Origin: Blautia sp. MSJ-9 | GTDB taxonomy: Bacteria > Bacillota > Clostridia > Lachnospirales > Lachnospiraceae | Length of the DNA stretch: 39,287 bases | Direction of reading: 5' to 3' | Assembly (NCBI RefSeq): GCF_018919065.1 | Contig: NZ_JAHLQG010000002.1 | Span: 1-39,287, forward strand | Shown here: in pieces, positions 23,291-31,664 of the stretch | Position numbering within the stretch: the first letter of the stretch is position 1 | How the letters are laid out: each line of letters begins with the position of its first letter | The notes under the pieces: model-generated | What the model was told of the DNA's origin: nothing | The model's database searches: none | The model's input: only the letters and a program-made list of their open reading frames with translations | Made by a program: the position numbers and the translations under genes

Positions 23291-25564
23291 TAGCCTTCCC
23301 AAAGCATCAAAATCATATTTGCGCTGATCAAAATTATTAAATTTGTTTGTTACTTTTTTTTGTTCTTGTATCCGATCTGCCTGATCCGCTGCAGCATCCG
23401 GATGTCTGTATTTCCATACAGACTGTAAGACATAGAAAAAAGGCTTTTCTGCACCCCGAATTGTTCCCTGATGCGTTATACGCTCACAGATAACCACAAT
23501 GTCTTTATAGGTAAGAGATTTAAAACACTGTTTAATGTCTGAAGTCGGAATCTGCTTTCTCTCAATCCAAAAATAATCTCGTTTTAGGCGGTCAACCTGC
23601 ATACAGACAGTCTTTACCATTCGGAGCACATCCGGATCCAAGCGTTTCCTATACTCATCAGTGCCCTCAATGACCTTAAATCGCATGTCCATATAGTTTT
23701 TCAAATAACGATCAATCCGAGCCTCACGCTGCTCCGACGTTTCTGTTTTTACATCTACAACCGGGTATGTACACTGTTTCTTTGATTTTCCCTTTCCTGA
23801 ATTTAGAAAAAGCTCCCATACTCCTGGAAGATATACATTGAACATACCAAAAAGATAAGCACACTCTTCCTTATAATATCCAAAAAATTTTTTTACTACA
23901 TTGGTTCGAAGATCTGCTAGACGATCAGGATATTGCATAACCTCTGGCATCTGCTGGTCAAGATATTCTTCTAAGTCAATACCAAAACCTGAAGATTCCC
24001 AATTACTCCACCTAAAAAGAGTAAGGAGCTCCTGTGCGATAGTATTATCAGAAGCGATCGTAGCTAGCCACGCATACCAATCAAGCTCCTCTCCCCCGTC
24101 CCCCCTTACCGAAGGAGTAGAGAGAAGAGCGCGAGAAGTACCCTCAAAAGAGGCACACACAGACCCAGTGGCAGAATTTGCACTTTCAGAAACCTGTCCA
24201 ACATTCTCCCGAACAGAATCGTAAGCAATAATCTCTGCTTTCTGTTTCTGATGATTCTGGCGCTGTGCTGCCTTAGAATACCGCATCAAGTTTTCTTCCT
24301 TAGCAATCGCGCAAATTGTCCTTCTGGATACACCTGTAGCCTCCGCAATTTCATCATACGTCAAATAGTCGGCCTGCATCAGCAGCTCGACAATCTTTTT
24401 CCGTGTCTCTTTTTTCTTGTCTCTAACCGCCTTTCTCTCAGCTGCGCGTTTTAACCCCTGCCCAATTCCAAGCGTCTTAATTTCATCGTCTGTAAGGGCC
24501 AACATATCAATTACATAGGAATTTGACAGCTTATAATATCCTTTGTGATCAATACCAACGCTCTGATCCGTCTCCTGGATAATATGATCCAGTTCTGCTT
24601 GTGGCAATGGATCCACAAAACGCATATTCATCTCCTGCAGACGCAACGCTGCATTAGTCGGATCAAGCTGTTTCAGTGTGGAGTATGCGATAAATAGCAG
24701 TTGTTCCCTGCAACTATCTGTACATTCCTCTCCGCGCATCTCCTGCAGCTTCTCCAGTTGCTCTAAACGTGTCGTCAAAAACGGTAAACGGTACTCCGTA
24801 AATGATACTACCGGTCTGGAAGCGATTTCCTTTTTCTTCTTTTCTTTCTCTTCTTTTACTTTTTTATACTCTTCTTCGGGTTTCCAATCCCAGAGATTAC
24901 AGCCTTGTACCAGTTCCGATAATTCATAGTACGTTCCGGATACACTGATAAGCCGGCAGTATTTCCCGGCTTTCACGTTATATGTACCTGGCAAGCGACA
25001 AACGCGCGAATCATCCAGAACTGCAGCATCCACCTCAATCATTGGGTCTCCGCACAAAGTTTCTTTGTATTTTTCAAAAATAGATTTTCGGACCTTTTTG
25101 AAAAATGCAATCATTGTTTCGGTTCTCCAAGTATTAGCAATCGACTTATTCAAAACATACTGCAGTCCAAACCCTCTTCCCGTATCGGTGATCATAGTCG
25201 GGATAGCAAGGGTTCCGGACGCATATGCTTCCTGCAGAATATCCATGGCTCTTTTTTTTGCAGTCTCAATAGTATCTGGATTATCGGATCTATGGCAATC
25301 TATGTCGATATATATGGATGTGTAATTGAAAATTCGTGAAGATTCTCGTTTGTATCCTTTGAATGTATTCACCGTTACGTAACAACTATCCAGGTCAGTT
25401 CCTGTAGCTGCCAGTTCTTCTATATCACAATAGCTCCTCTGCTCGGAGTCCTTTTCATTTTTTATCCGAAGGTAGATCATCTGTCCGCCTTTTTTGTCAT
25501 GATACAGAACTTGGAGAAATCTTCTTTTTTCTCTTTCCATTGCTTCTTTTTCATATGCTTTCAC
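23270..25564 (-). CDS. Plasmid primase-like replication protein
   Basis: About 764 residues. The N-terminal third looks like an archaeo-eukaryotic-type primase domain: SIYIDIDCH gives the Asp-x-Asp pair (about 87/89), followed by GRGFGLQY and SRVCRLPGTYN. Around 415-440 a helix-turn-helix is visible (YDEIAEATGVSRRTICAIAKEEN). The C-terminal region is basic and of unknown fold; no helicase motif is seen. I place the start at the GTG 25562-25564, preceded at 9 bases by AAAGGAGG; the open frame extends further, across DNA that looks like the origin. The gene lies directly beside the iterons and Rep, so it probably primes plasmid replication. Its last codons abut an IS256 remnant, so the natural C-terminus may have been altered. 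Confidence 0.65.
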   Translation of the reverse strand: MKAYEKEAMEREKRRFLQVLYHDKKGGQMIYLRIKNEKDSEQRSYCDIEELAATGTDLDSCYVTVNTFKGYKRESSRIFNYTSIYIDIDCHRSDNPDTIETAKKRAMDILQEAYASGTLAIPTMITDTGRGFGLQYVLNKSIANTWRTETMIAFFKKVRKSIFEKYKETLCGDPMIEVDAAVLDDSRVCRLPGTYNVKAGKYCRLISVSGTYYELSELVQGCNLWDWKPEEEYKKVKEEKEKKKKEIASRPVVSFTEYRLPFLTTRLEQLEKLQEMRGEECTDSCREQLLFIAYSTLKQLDPTNAALRLQEMNMRFVDPLPQAELDHIIQETDQSVGIDHKGYYKLSNSYVIDMLALTDDEIKTLGIGQGLKRAAERKAVRDKKKETRKKIVELLMQADYLTYDEIAEATGVSRRTICAIAKEENLMRYSKAAQRQNHQKQKAEIIAYDSVRENVGQVSESANSATGSVCASFEGTSRALLSTPSVRGDGGEELDWYAWLATIASDNTIAQELLTLFRWSNWESSGFGIDLEEYLDQQMPEVMQYPDRLADLRTNVVKKFFGYYKEECAYLFGMFNVYLPGVWELFLNSGKGKSKKQCTYPVVDVKTETSEQREARIDRYLKNYMDMRFKVIEGTDEYRKRLDPDVLRMVKTVCMQVDRLKRDYFWIERKQIPTSDIKQCFKSLTYKDIVVICERITHQGTIRGAEKPFFYVLQSVWKYRHPDAAADQADRIQEQKKVTNKFNNFDQRKYDFDALGRLLEYTLF

Positions 25565-25641
25565 AATGATCCACCTCCTTTCCAGTGGATACACAATGTC
25601 AAATTTTATTTTTGGCATTGCCTTATCCACATCTATAACAT

Positions 25642-25677
25642 AAAAAAGGAGACCCGCTAAAACGGATCTCCTTTTTT
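25642..25677. terminator. Bidirectional terminator between rep/ori and primase gene
   Basis: A hairpin with arms AAAAAAGGAGACCCG and CGGATCTCCTTTTTT (one mismatch) and loop CTAAAA, with T runs on both strands. It should insulate the primase-like gene from transcription crossing the origin. Confidence 0.85.
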
Positions 25678-25805
25678 ATCCATCTTGCTATCTATAGTCT
25701 ACCTTAAATGAACTGGAAGCGCTATATATGACAAAACTGAAATTTTTTGATTTTTGAACTAATTTTTTCAAACCCTTATTTTACAAGGGTTTCCGACACA
25801 TTGAT

Positions 25806-25899
25806 GTCGCAAAAGTCGGTGCTTTTTTTTTTCTTTTGTCGCAAAAGTCGGTGCTTTTGTCGCAAAAGTCGGTGCTTGATGTCGCAAAAGTCGGTGCTT
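25806..25899. repeat. Four 19-bp iterons
   Basis: GTCGCAAAAGTCGGTGCTT occurs four times without mismatch at 25806, 25838, 25859 and 25881. Start-to-start distances are 32, 21 and 22 bp; the last three are about two helical turns apart. The last copy ends on the rep stop codon. These are the probable Rep binding sites and copy-number determinants. Confidence 0.92.
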
Positions 25900-26813
25900 T
25901 ACAAATTTATTTCAACTCCAATAATAGAGCGACCTGCAAATAATACATCATATCCTTTAATATATTTTTCAATCTTAAATGATTCTAAAACCTTTGTCAT
26001 CATTTTATGTAATTTAGCTTTCTTATCCCGAATATTTACAAATTCCTCATCATACCATAACTCTGTAAGTACTCCTTTATCGAGTTCCTCATCGTAATAT
26101 ATAATTTCTTTTAATGTAATCTTATTCCTTGCCCGTTTCAACTCTTCAACACGCTGAATTACATACCTTTTTACCAAAATGGCATCGTCTGTATCAGTCA
26201 TACCAGGAACCTTCATAAGGCCAATAGGCACTGCCGCAACACGTCCTATGCGTTCTGCATAGTCATAAAGGACCGGCATTTCTTTTAATGAAAAACCATT
26301 AAGATAAACTTCTCCATTAGCAGACTTTACCTGTACCTCTCTTAACGGAAGAAGGTAATCTGTAAATAACGCCCTATCACCCTTTCTCAGCTTTATCCCA
26401 CGTGCCTCAAATTCATTTGTGCAATCCAGTGTAATACGAATTAAAGCCAATTTCTTCAAACTTCGCGTAACAGCTCCTGCTTTCTGTGGTTTAACATCGC
26501 CCTTTACATTTCCAGACATAATTCTGGAAACCATCTCCGGAGTAAAAGAGCTACAATTATTTTTATATAGCGTATATACTGAATCCATCACAGCTAAATC
26601 ATACATCGTTACATTATTACTCGACAGCTCGACATCCTTATCTTTTTCCAAATCGACCGTCACTATAATGTTCTTCGATGGCATAACTTTCAATTCGGTC
26701 GGATTTTCAGCTGAAACTAAACCGCCTGTTGTCGTAATAAACTTTGCCACTGAAGAAATATTAAAATTTTCATTTTGGGCCTTCGGTAATTTTGCTATTT
26801 TGAGTTCTTCCAT
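25899..26813 (-). CDS. Plasmid replication initiator (Rep)
   Basis: About 304 residues from the ATG at 26811-26813. The long frame extends 45 codons further upstream but would overlap the preceding gene, and GGAGG lies 15 bases before the chosen ATG. The pattern of basic helices (YDLAVMDSVYTLYKNN, VSRIMSGNVKG, AVTRSLKKLALIRI) suggests winged-helix domains as in initiator Rep proteins. Its stop codon touches four perfect iterons, which is the strongest argument for its role. It would bind these repeats and open the origin with host DnaA. Exact Rep family not recognised. Confidence 0.75.
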   Translation of the reverse strand: MEELKIAKLPKAQNENFNISSVAKFITTTGGLVSAENPTELKVMPSKNIIVTVDLEKDKDVELSSNNVTMYDLAVMDSVYTLYKNNCSSFTPEMVSRIMSGNVKGDVKPQKAGAVTRSLKKLALIRITLDCTNEFEARGIKLRKGDRALFTDYLLPLREVQVKSANGEVYLNGFSLKEMPVLYDYAERIGRVAAVPIGLMKVPGMTDTDDAILVKRYVIQRVEELKRARNKITLKEIIYYDEELDKGVLTELWYDEEFVNIRDKKAKLHKMMTKVLESFKIEKYIKGYDVLFAGRSIIGVEINL

Positions 26814-26823
26814 TAATGAAACA

Positions 26824-27195
26824 TCACTCCTCCTTTTTCGACTTCCAATCATTATCTCCAAATAATTTTTCAAGTGGTCGCGGCAAAACTCTACAGACAA
26901 CTTTTCCATCCAGTGTCCCAGTATTAACACCCTCCGGCAACCAATCAATCTGACTCATATAGTTTTGTAATCGTTCTTTTTCGCGCTTTCCAACCGTTTT
27001 CAGATTCTGAACATAGACGTTTACTTCTCCAGCCATACTGAAAGACATCTGTTCTGCATATACCAGTATCTGCCGCCGTTGCTCCTGCGTGAGACGTTTC
27101 TGATCTCCGGCATATTCGATTAGCCACTCTCCTACTTCTTTTTTCTTCTTTGCATAATAAGCATCTATTTCATCTTGGCGTGGGAATCCACTCAT
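26824..27195 (-). CDS. Small hypothetical protein upstream of rep
   Basis: About 123 residues, charged and helical (DEIDAYYAKKKKEVGEWLIEYAGDQKRLTQEQRRQILVYAEQM), with no membrane or catalytic signature. The ATG at 27193-27195 has GGGG 7 bases upstream; another ATG two codons earlier has no spacing. It ends 10 bases before the chosen rep start, and the rep ribosome site lies in its last codons, so the two are coupled. A role in replication control is plausible. Confidence 0.6.
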   Translation of the reverse strand: MSGFPRQDEIDAYYAKKKKEVGEWLIEYAGDQKRLTQEQRRQILVYAEQMSFSMAGEVNVYVQNLKTVGKREKERLQNYMSQIDWLPEGVNTGTLDGKVVCRVLPRPLEKLFGDNDWKSKKEE

Positions 27196-27225
27196 AATCA
27201 TTCCCCTTTTCTATTTCATTTGTTA

Positions 27226-27277
27226 TCTTATGTTTTTCTTGTATCTATCTTGTATCTATCTTATATTTATCTTATAT
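27226..27277. repeat. Centromere-like repeats, array 1 (11-bp period)
   Basis: Five TCTT(G/A)T(A/G)T-type octamers start at 27226, 27237, 27248, 27259 and 27270, exactly 11 bp apart. The array straddles the stop codon of the ribbon-helix-helix gene. Spacing of one helical turn presents all units on one face of the DNA. Confidence 0.88.
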
Positions 27278-27773
27278 TTGATTCTAAAACCATGTTGACG
27301 TATTGTGTTAAAGTCTGGTTATATTTCTCTGCACCAGCTACAATCATATTGTATACATCAGCATCCAACTTTATAAAAATTCTCTGCGCAGCTTGTCCCT
27401 TTTTCCGTGGAATACAATCTTTGGATGGTTTTATCAGCAACTGGTCATAGAATGCTTGGATATGATTCAAATCAGCCTGCCTGATTGCTTCATTGATATA
27501 ATACGCCGCTGCAATACTGAGCTTCTCCGATTCCTCTTTTATAATATCGTACACTCGAGCCGTAAAGGCCATATTGATTTTTTTTGGCTTTGCAGATGTT
27601 CCCCCCTCTTCTGCATGATTTTCCAGATTTTCTTCTGCACGTCTATAAGCCTCATACTTCCCATGAATCTCACGCTTCTTATCTTGTATTTGACTTGTAT
27701 CTATATTGTTTTTATCTTGTATATTACTTGTATCTGTATACATACCAGATAAATCAAGTTTCTTTTTTGCCAT
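27267..27773 (-). CDS. ParB-role protein with ribbon-helix-helix-like domain
   Basis: 168 residues. The N-terminus (about 1-35) contains an 11-residue repeat, NIQDKNNIDTS then QIQDKK, encoded by the internal 11-bp DNA repeats. Then comes a charged linker and two helical blocks (NMAFTARVYDIIKEESEKLSIAAAYYINEAI and FIKLDADVYNMIVAGAEKYNQTLTQYVNMVL) that look like a pair of ribbon-helix-helix folds. It starts immediately after the parA stop, with GAGGTG 8 bases upstream. In such pairs the small protein binds the centromere repeats and stimulates ParA. It would bind the TCTTGTAT arrays around and within its own gene. Confidence 0.72.
   Translation of the reverse strand: MAKKKLDLSGMYTDTSNIQDKNNIDTSQIQDKKREIHGKYEAYRRAEENLENHAEEGGTSAKPKKINMAFTARVYDIIKEESEKLSIAAAYYINEAIRQADLNHIQAFYDQLLIKPSKDCIPRKKGQAAQRIFIKLDADVYNMIVAGAEKYNQTLTQYVNMVLESNIR
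27682..27733. repeat. Centromere-like repeats, array 2, inside the coding region
   Basis: Units at 27682, 27693, 27704, 27715 and 27726, again exactly 11 bp apart: TCTTGTAT, ACTTGTAT, TATTGTTT, TCTTGTAT, ACTTGTAT. Since 11 is not a multiple of 3, the units are read in all three frames and produce an 11-residue repeat in the protein. Confidence 0.88.
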
Positions 27774-28535
27774 TTATACAACACCTCGTTCCAGTTCAGC
27801 AACAAAATCTTTAACGGACCCTGCAGCCCGGCTTCCCGGATCATATTCTGTGATTCCAATATGTGCGGCAACACATTCACTGAGTGATACCGCCTGGGGA
27901 ATTTTTGATTCAAAAATTGTAGTTTCAGCCCCATCAGCCATCCGTTTAGCAACCTCCTGAACCTGTTTCCCTAGGTTGGTTCTATCATTACTGCGATTAA
28001 ACAAAATTCCAGCAATCTGCAGCTTTTCATTTGTTGTTTCTTGAATCTCCGAAATAGATTCCAGTATTCCTGAATTTCCTTCCAAAGAAGCAATGTCCGG
28101 TAACATGATCACAACAGCAAAATCAGAAACAGACAGAGACAAATAGTGTCCCCATCCCGGAGAAGGATTCACATCAATGAATACATAATCATAACTATCT
28201 TTGACCACTTTCAGTTCACTGCGAAATCGGCTAATCTTAGCGTCCATTCCAATTTCTGCCACTGCCATGTTAGCTGGGATAATGTACAGATTTTCCTTAA
28301 CTGCTACAGTTGCATCTTCTAAAGAAATACCACCCTTTAAAACATCCACGATCGTCTTCATTCTGTCCGTTCTTAGGACTCCGGAAAAAAAAGTTAGATT
28401 AGCTTTCTGTCCATCCATGTCAATCATCAGAATCCGTTTTCCCTGACTTGCCAGCTCCCAAGCTGTATTATAACAGACGGAGGTTTTCCCGACGCCGCCC
28501 TTCTCATTGATATATGTAATTACCTTTGCTCCCAT
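27774..28535 (-). CDS. parA: ParA partition ATPase
   Basis: 253 residues. The deviant Walker A is KGGVGKT (12-18), Walker A' is ILMIDMDGQKANLT and Walker B is YVFIDVNPSPG. There is no long N-terminal DNA-binding extension, so it is the short (type Ib-like) ParA. It moves plasmid copies over the nucleoid when stimulated by its partner. GGAG is 4-5 bases before the ATG. The gene is followed without gap by the ribbon-helix-helix gene and preceded by an array of centromere-like repeats that probably also serves as the operator. Confidence 0.93.
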   Translation of the reverse strand: MGAKVITYINEKGGVGKTSVCYNTAWELASQGKRILMIDMDGQKANLTFFSGVLRTDRMKTIVDVLKGGISLEDATVAVKENLYIIPANMAVAEIGMDAKISRFRSELKVVKDSYDYVFIDVNPSPGWGHYLSLSVSDFAVVIMLPDIASLEGNSGILESISEIQETTNEKLQIAGILFNRSNDRTNLGKQVQEVAKRMADGAETTIFESKIPQAVSLSECVAAHIGITEYDPGSRAAGSVKDFVAELERGVV

Positions 28536-28551
28536 GCTTTCTCCTTTCTTA

Positions 28552-28649
28552 TCTTATATTTGTCTTGTATTTATCTTGTTGCTATATTGTATCACCTATC
28601 TTTTTAAAAATCAATCCTATCTTATATCTATATTGTATCTATCTTGTAT
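28552..28649. repeat. Centromere-like repeats, array 3, upstream of parA
   Basis: Two groups: units near 28552, 28563, 28574 and 28585, then 28620, 28631 and 28642, about 11 bp apart, with core TCTT(A/G)TAT or TATTGTAT. They are separated by an AT-rich gap. Their place before parA suggests both a partition site and promoter control. Confidence 0.85.
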
Positions 28650-28731
28650 CTACGTGATTTTCAAAATAGTTTCTGCAGCATAATGTTTTATTTAAATATG
28701 TTAGCATATACAATAACATATTTAACCTCTC

Positions 28732-28756
28732 AAAAAAGAGAGAAGCTTTTCTTCTC
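28732..28756 (-). terminator. Terminator of the KfrA-like gene
   Basis: Lower-strand GAGAAG-AAAAG-CTTCTC followed by TCTTTTTT, 6 bases past the stop of the coiled-coil gene. Confidence 0.75.
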
Positions 28757-28761
28757 ACATT

Positions 28762-29697
28762 CTATATATTATCACTTTTAGCTTTATCTGAAACAACTGT
28801 CAGCTCAGCAATTTTGTCCTGCAGGCTTTCCAGTTGTACCTGCAGACGTGCATTCTCTCTGTCAGCTTCCCGGAGTAAAGCGTTCATTTCACGCTCCTTT
28901 TTTACAACTTCATTGGCGCAAAGGAGAGCAGCATCTTTCTGAGCATCTGAGATTTTACGTTCCATGTCCGTTTTCAATTCTCTGATTTCCGTAGCATGAT
29001 CTTTTTTCAGTTCAGCTAATTCCCTAGCATTCATATCCTGCGCAGCTTTCAACGCCCGTTCCGCTTCTTCCTGACTTGCCTTTAATTTCCGATCAGCTTC
29101 CACTTTCTGGCGCTCCATATCTTTCTGTAATTCAATAATTTTGCCTCTAGCTGTCTCTTCAGATTTTTTCAGATCATCATATTCGACCGCTTTTTCTTCT
29201 ACAATACTCAGCTTATCAAGCATATTGGCAATAGTTTTGTCTTTTTCTTCAGCCAATTTCGATGCTGTTTCAGCCTGCGTCTTCGCTACAGAAGCCTCTT
29301 TTATAGCCTGATCAGCAGTCTGAGAAGCACTGATTGCTGTTTGTTCTGCAATCTTTTTTTCTTCCTGTAGCTGTGCCACCTTCTCCTGTAAAGCTCCGAT
29401 TGTTTTATCTTTGCTGGTCAGCGCTGAAATGAATTCTTCTTTGGCGGATTCATGTGCCGTATTGTAATCTTCGACACTTTTAAGGTATGACTCCATGACT
29501 TTTTTCATGTACATCTCAAAAGTCTCTATATCCTTGGCACTTCCTGGAATCATAGTCTTTGCCCGATTCAGTTCCATGACTTGCATCATATGATCGAAGC
29601 CCTGTGCTTGGTTCATTCCATTCTCTTCACAGAATTTTCTAAACGCATCTGCCGATTCCTGGTCAACTCTAAAATTTGTCTGTTTGATTTCGCCCAT
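28762..29697 (-). CDS. KfrA-like DNA-binding coiled-coil protein
   Basis: About 311 residues from the ATG at 29695-29697 (AAAGG 9 bases upstream; an ATG three codons earlier abuts that site). A short N-terminal region (about 1-60, IKQTNFRVDQESADAFRKFCEENGMNQAQGFDHMM) resembles a ribbon-helix-helix or similar DNA-binding unit. The rest, to about 305, is one long Ala/Glu/Lys-rich coiled coil. Plasmid KfrA proteins have this form, bind repeats in their own promoter and support stable inheritance. It lies beside parA and has tandem TTGTTAT repeats upstream. Confidence 0.65.
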   Translation of the reverse strand: MGEIKQTNFRVDQESADAFRKFCEENGMNQAQGFDHMMQVMELNRAKTMIPGSAKDIETFEMYMKKVMESYLKSVEDYNTAHESAKEEFISALTSKDKTIGALQEKVAQLQEEKKIAEQTAISASQTADQAIKEASVAKTQAETASKLAEEKDKTIANMLDKLSIVEEKAVEYDDLKKSEETARGKIIELQKDMERQKVEADRKLKASQEEAERALKAAQDMNARELAELKKDHATEIRELKTDMERKISDAQKDAALLCANEVVKKEREMNALLREADRENARLQVQLESLQDKIAELTVVSDKAKSDNI

Positions 29698-29780
29698 TTT
29701 ATCCATCCTTTCTCAATCCTGTTGATCGTTCCCTATTCGATAATATCCTTTTATCATACCTCTATATTACTATCAATATT

Positions 29781-29818
29781 TTGTTATACATTTGTTATGT
29801 ATTGTTATTGTTATACAT
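29781..29818. repeat. Tandem TTGTTAT repeats upstream of the KfrA-like gene
   Basis: TTGTTATACAT (29781), TTGTTATGTAT (29792), a short TTGTTAT (29802) and TTGTTATACAT (29808), mostly 11 bp apart, then ATAAC. They are likely binding sites for the adjacent coiled-coil protein. They differ from the parA-region repeats. The remainder of 29698-29880 is AT-rich with no gene. Confidence 0.6.
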
Positions 29819-29880
29819 AACATTATTTACATTATAACATGTTACATCACGAGATGAATTTTCATCCCATTTTTCATTAT

Positions 29881-30690
29881 TTACTTCCAGATTGTGAACT
29901 TATCTTTATACGCAATATAATCAGCATAATTAATTAAAATTGGCTCTACCGTGTTATTAAGATTAACATCATCTTCTGGCTCTAAATAATAGATTTTTCT
30001 TGATATACAGCCGTCTCTATCAGGAATCGATATTTCAATCCTTATAGCGCCCATTCGAAACAGATCTCTGTAAATCATTTCATCCGTATCGCCGTAATTC
30101 TTTAGATCATGCACAGCCATCATGCTCTCCAACCCAAATGACGGCACCGTTACCGAAATTACAGGCGATTTACCTCTCGCATACGGAGATGCCATAGTCT
30201 TCCATAGATTCCGTCCTATATCAGTAGCATATTTTTCCACTGCCTCTTCCATTTTTTCCAATTGAAACTCCTTTCCATCTCGAGCCTCAACATATTCAAT
30301 ACGAAATCTCTCCAATTGATTCGGCTTAATAAAAAATTCTACCGGAATGGATATAGTCTGTCTTGTACACGACGTAATGCTTGACATAATCATATTTTTA
30401 AATTCATTCTCATTAAACCACACGCTGTCTTTTTCTTCGAGTCCCAGTCTTCTTTGTGCTATGGCATAGTAATTTGCTCTACGACCAAAGCGGTTTGTTA
30501 AATAAATGTAATGACAGTTAGGTTTTATATATTTCGAAATCCAGTCACGACTGCATTTTAAAATTCTACAAGCTTTTCGAAATGACAATGTATATTCCGA
30601 GTTCAGAGCTTCCAGACAGGCTTCCCAACGCAATTCTTTCGGCAGTTCTTCGAAACTAACCAGCGTCGGATATCTCTCTAAATCTGGCAT
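29881..30690 (-). CDS. Hypothetical protein with possible N-terminal helix-turn-helix
   Basis: 269 residues. Near 30-60 the sequence YTLSFRKACRILKCSRDWISKYIKP has the spacing of a helix-turn-helix. The middle and C-terminus (VISVTVPSFGLESMMAVHD, AIRIEISIPDRDG) look like mixed alpha/beta folds and show no catalytic motif. GGAGG is 8 bases before the ATG. The gene begins 13 bp after a 52-bp perfect palindrome, which would be a natural binding site for a dimeric regulator. Family not recognised; a plasmid maintenance role is a guess from its place between parA and the resolvase. Confidence 0.55.
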   Translation of the reverse strand: MPDLERYPTLVSFEELPKELRWEACLEALNSEYTLSFRKACRILKCSRDWISKYIKPNCHYIYLTNRFGRRANYYAIAQRRLGLEEKDSVWFNENEFKNMIMSSITSCTRQTISIPVEFFIKPNQLERFRIEYVEARDGKEFQLEKMEEAVEKYATDIGRNLWKTMASPYARGKSPVISVTVPSFGLESMMAVHDLKNYGDTDEMIYRDLFRMGAIRIEISIPDRDGCISRKIYYLEPEDDVNLNNTVEPILINYADYIAYKDKFTIWK

Positions 30691-30703
30691 CCTTTATCCC
30701 TCC

Positions 30704-30755
30704 GTTTCGCACATATATATGTTATAATATATTATAACATATATATGTGCGAAAC
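30704..30755. repeat. 52-bp perfect palindrome
   Basis: GTTTCGCACATATATATG... runs into its exact reverse complement with no loop and no mismatch. The centre is TATAATATATTATA, so a -10-like TATAAT occurs on both strands. It can form a cruciform. It may be an operator or bidirectional promoter element for the 30690 gene. Nothing else is seen in 30756-30895. Confidence 0.95.
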
Positions 30756-30895
30756 ACCAGCACTTCATGCAGTTTTCCTACACTTCCAGATGTTCAAAAG
30801 GTAGGCAGTTCAAGATACCTGAAGTATTAGAAGGAATCTTAAAAGTAATTATAGTAAAAGAATATTTCGTAATTTCCTGCTACTAACATTACATA

Positions 30896-31474
30896 TCACA
30901 ATGCATCACCTCTTATATTTCTTTTTTTCCTTATTAATGTACTCCTACTAATCCCGGTCATCTGACAGACCTGTTTGTAAGAATGATTCTCCAATAGTTC
31001 AAGCGCATGATTAATCTGTTGTCTTGAATATTTCTTCGGTCTACCTTCCGTAAAATCCGGATTCTGTTTCGCAATAGCTTTTCCCTCCTGCGTACGTTCT
31101 ACAATCATATCTCGCTCAAATTCGGCAAAAGAGAATAGTATATTTCTGATCAGTTTTCCCGTAGGTGTATTATCCATAATTCCAATGTTCAATATATGTA
31201 CTACAATATCTTTCTTCAGAAGTGATTCAATTAGTTCCGTTCCTTGAGATGCACTTCTAGCAATTCGATCTAACTTGGTGACGATTAGCGTATCACCTGG
31301 TTTAATTACATCCAGTAACTTATCAAGTTCCGGTCGATGTGATTTAGTGCCCGTAAAAGCATCAGAATATATCTTCTGAACACCTGCAGCTTTCAATGCT
31401 GCTTCCTGAGCTTCCAAACTGTTACCATCCTTCGCCTGGCCCTTGGTGGACACTCTGCTATATCCGTAAATCAT
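30896..31474 (-). CDS. Serine recombinase (resolvase family)
   Basis: 192 residues. The N-terminal catalytic domain starts [10 protein letters not shown] with the catalytic Ser9, then [15 protein letters not shown] and [15 protein letters not shown]-terminal Hin-like helix-turn-helix follows ([37 protein letters not shown]). Length and layout are those of small resolvases/invertases such as Tn3-type and plasmid multimer resolvases. On a plasmid it most likely resolves dimers at a res site in its own promoter region. The alternative is a DNA invertase. Confidence 0.92.
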   Translation of the reverse strand: MIYGYSRVSTKGQAKDGNSLEAQEAALKAAGVQKIYSDAFTGTKSHRPELDKLLDVIKPGDTLIVTKLDRIARSASQGTELIESLLKKDIVVHILNIGIMDNTPTGKLIRNILFSFAEFERDMIVERTQEGKAIAKQNPDFTEGRPKKYSRQQINHALELLENHSYKQVCQMTGISRSTLIRKKRNIRGDAL

Positions 31475-31507
31475 CTGTTTCTTCCTTTCATTAGTGATCC
31501 TAAGTTA

Positions 31508-31556
31508 TGACACCGTTCTATGCCTTGATTTTACGTCATTCCGGAATTGGTGTCAA
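31508..31556 (-). promoter_or_regulatory. Resolvase promoter and candidate res subsite
   Basis: Leftward -35 TTGACA (31551-31556), 17-bp spacer, -10 TAAAAT (31528-31533). The inverted pair TGACACC (31508-31514) and GGTGTCA (31549-31555) brackets the promoter with 34 bp between. Resolvases commonly bind res subsites that overlap their own promoter and so autoregulate. Confidence 0.6.
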
Positions 31557-31589
31557 TACTTTTAAGTTTTGGAACTTCTGAACAAACAA

Positions 31590-31617
31590 AAAGAGCTACC
31601 CATGGCATAGGTAACTC
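31590..31617 (-). terminator. Terminator after the XRE gene
   Basis: Lower-strand stem GAGTTACC/GGTAGCTC (one mismatch) around TATGCCAT, followed by five T. Confidence 0.7.
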
Positions 31618-31664
31618 CTCTGAATTATTATAACTCATATAGAACATGGTTTTAGGATACTGTT

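Larger units (their letters stand above)
25623..25899. other. Putative plasmid replication origin (oriV)
   Basis: The gap between the primase-like gene and rep contains a perfect DnaA box, TTATCCACA (25623-25631), an AT-rich stretch (about 25727-25770), an inverted repeat AAACCCTT/AAGGGTTT (25770-25792) and four iterons (25806-25899). DnaA box, easily melted DNA and Rep iterons next to a rep gene are the classical parts of an iteron-controlled theta origin. Function is inferred from arrangement. Confidence 0.8.

Noticed and set aside
25806..25899. Short regularly spaced repeats that might be a CRISPR array
   Set aside because: The 19-bp units are 2-13 bp apart, far too close for spacers, and no cas gene is present. 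They fit Rep iterons.
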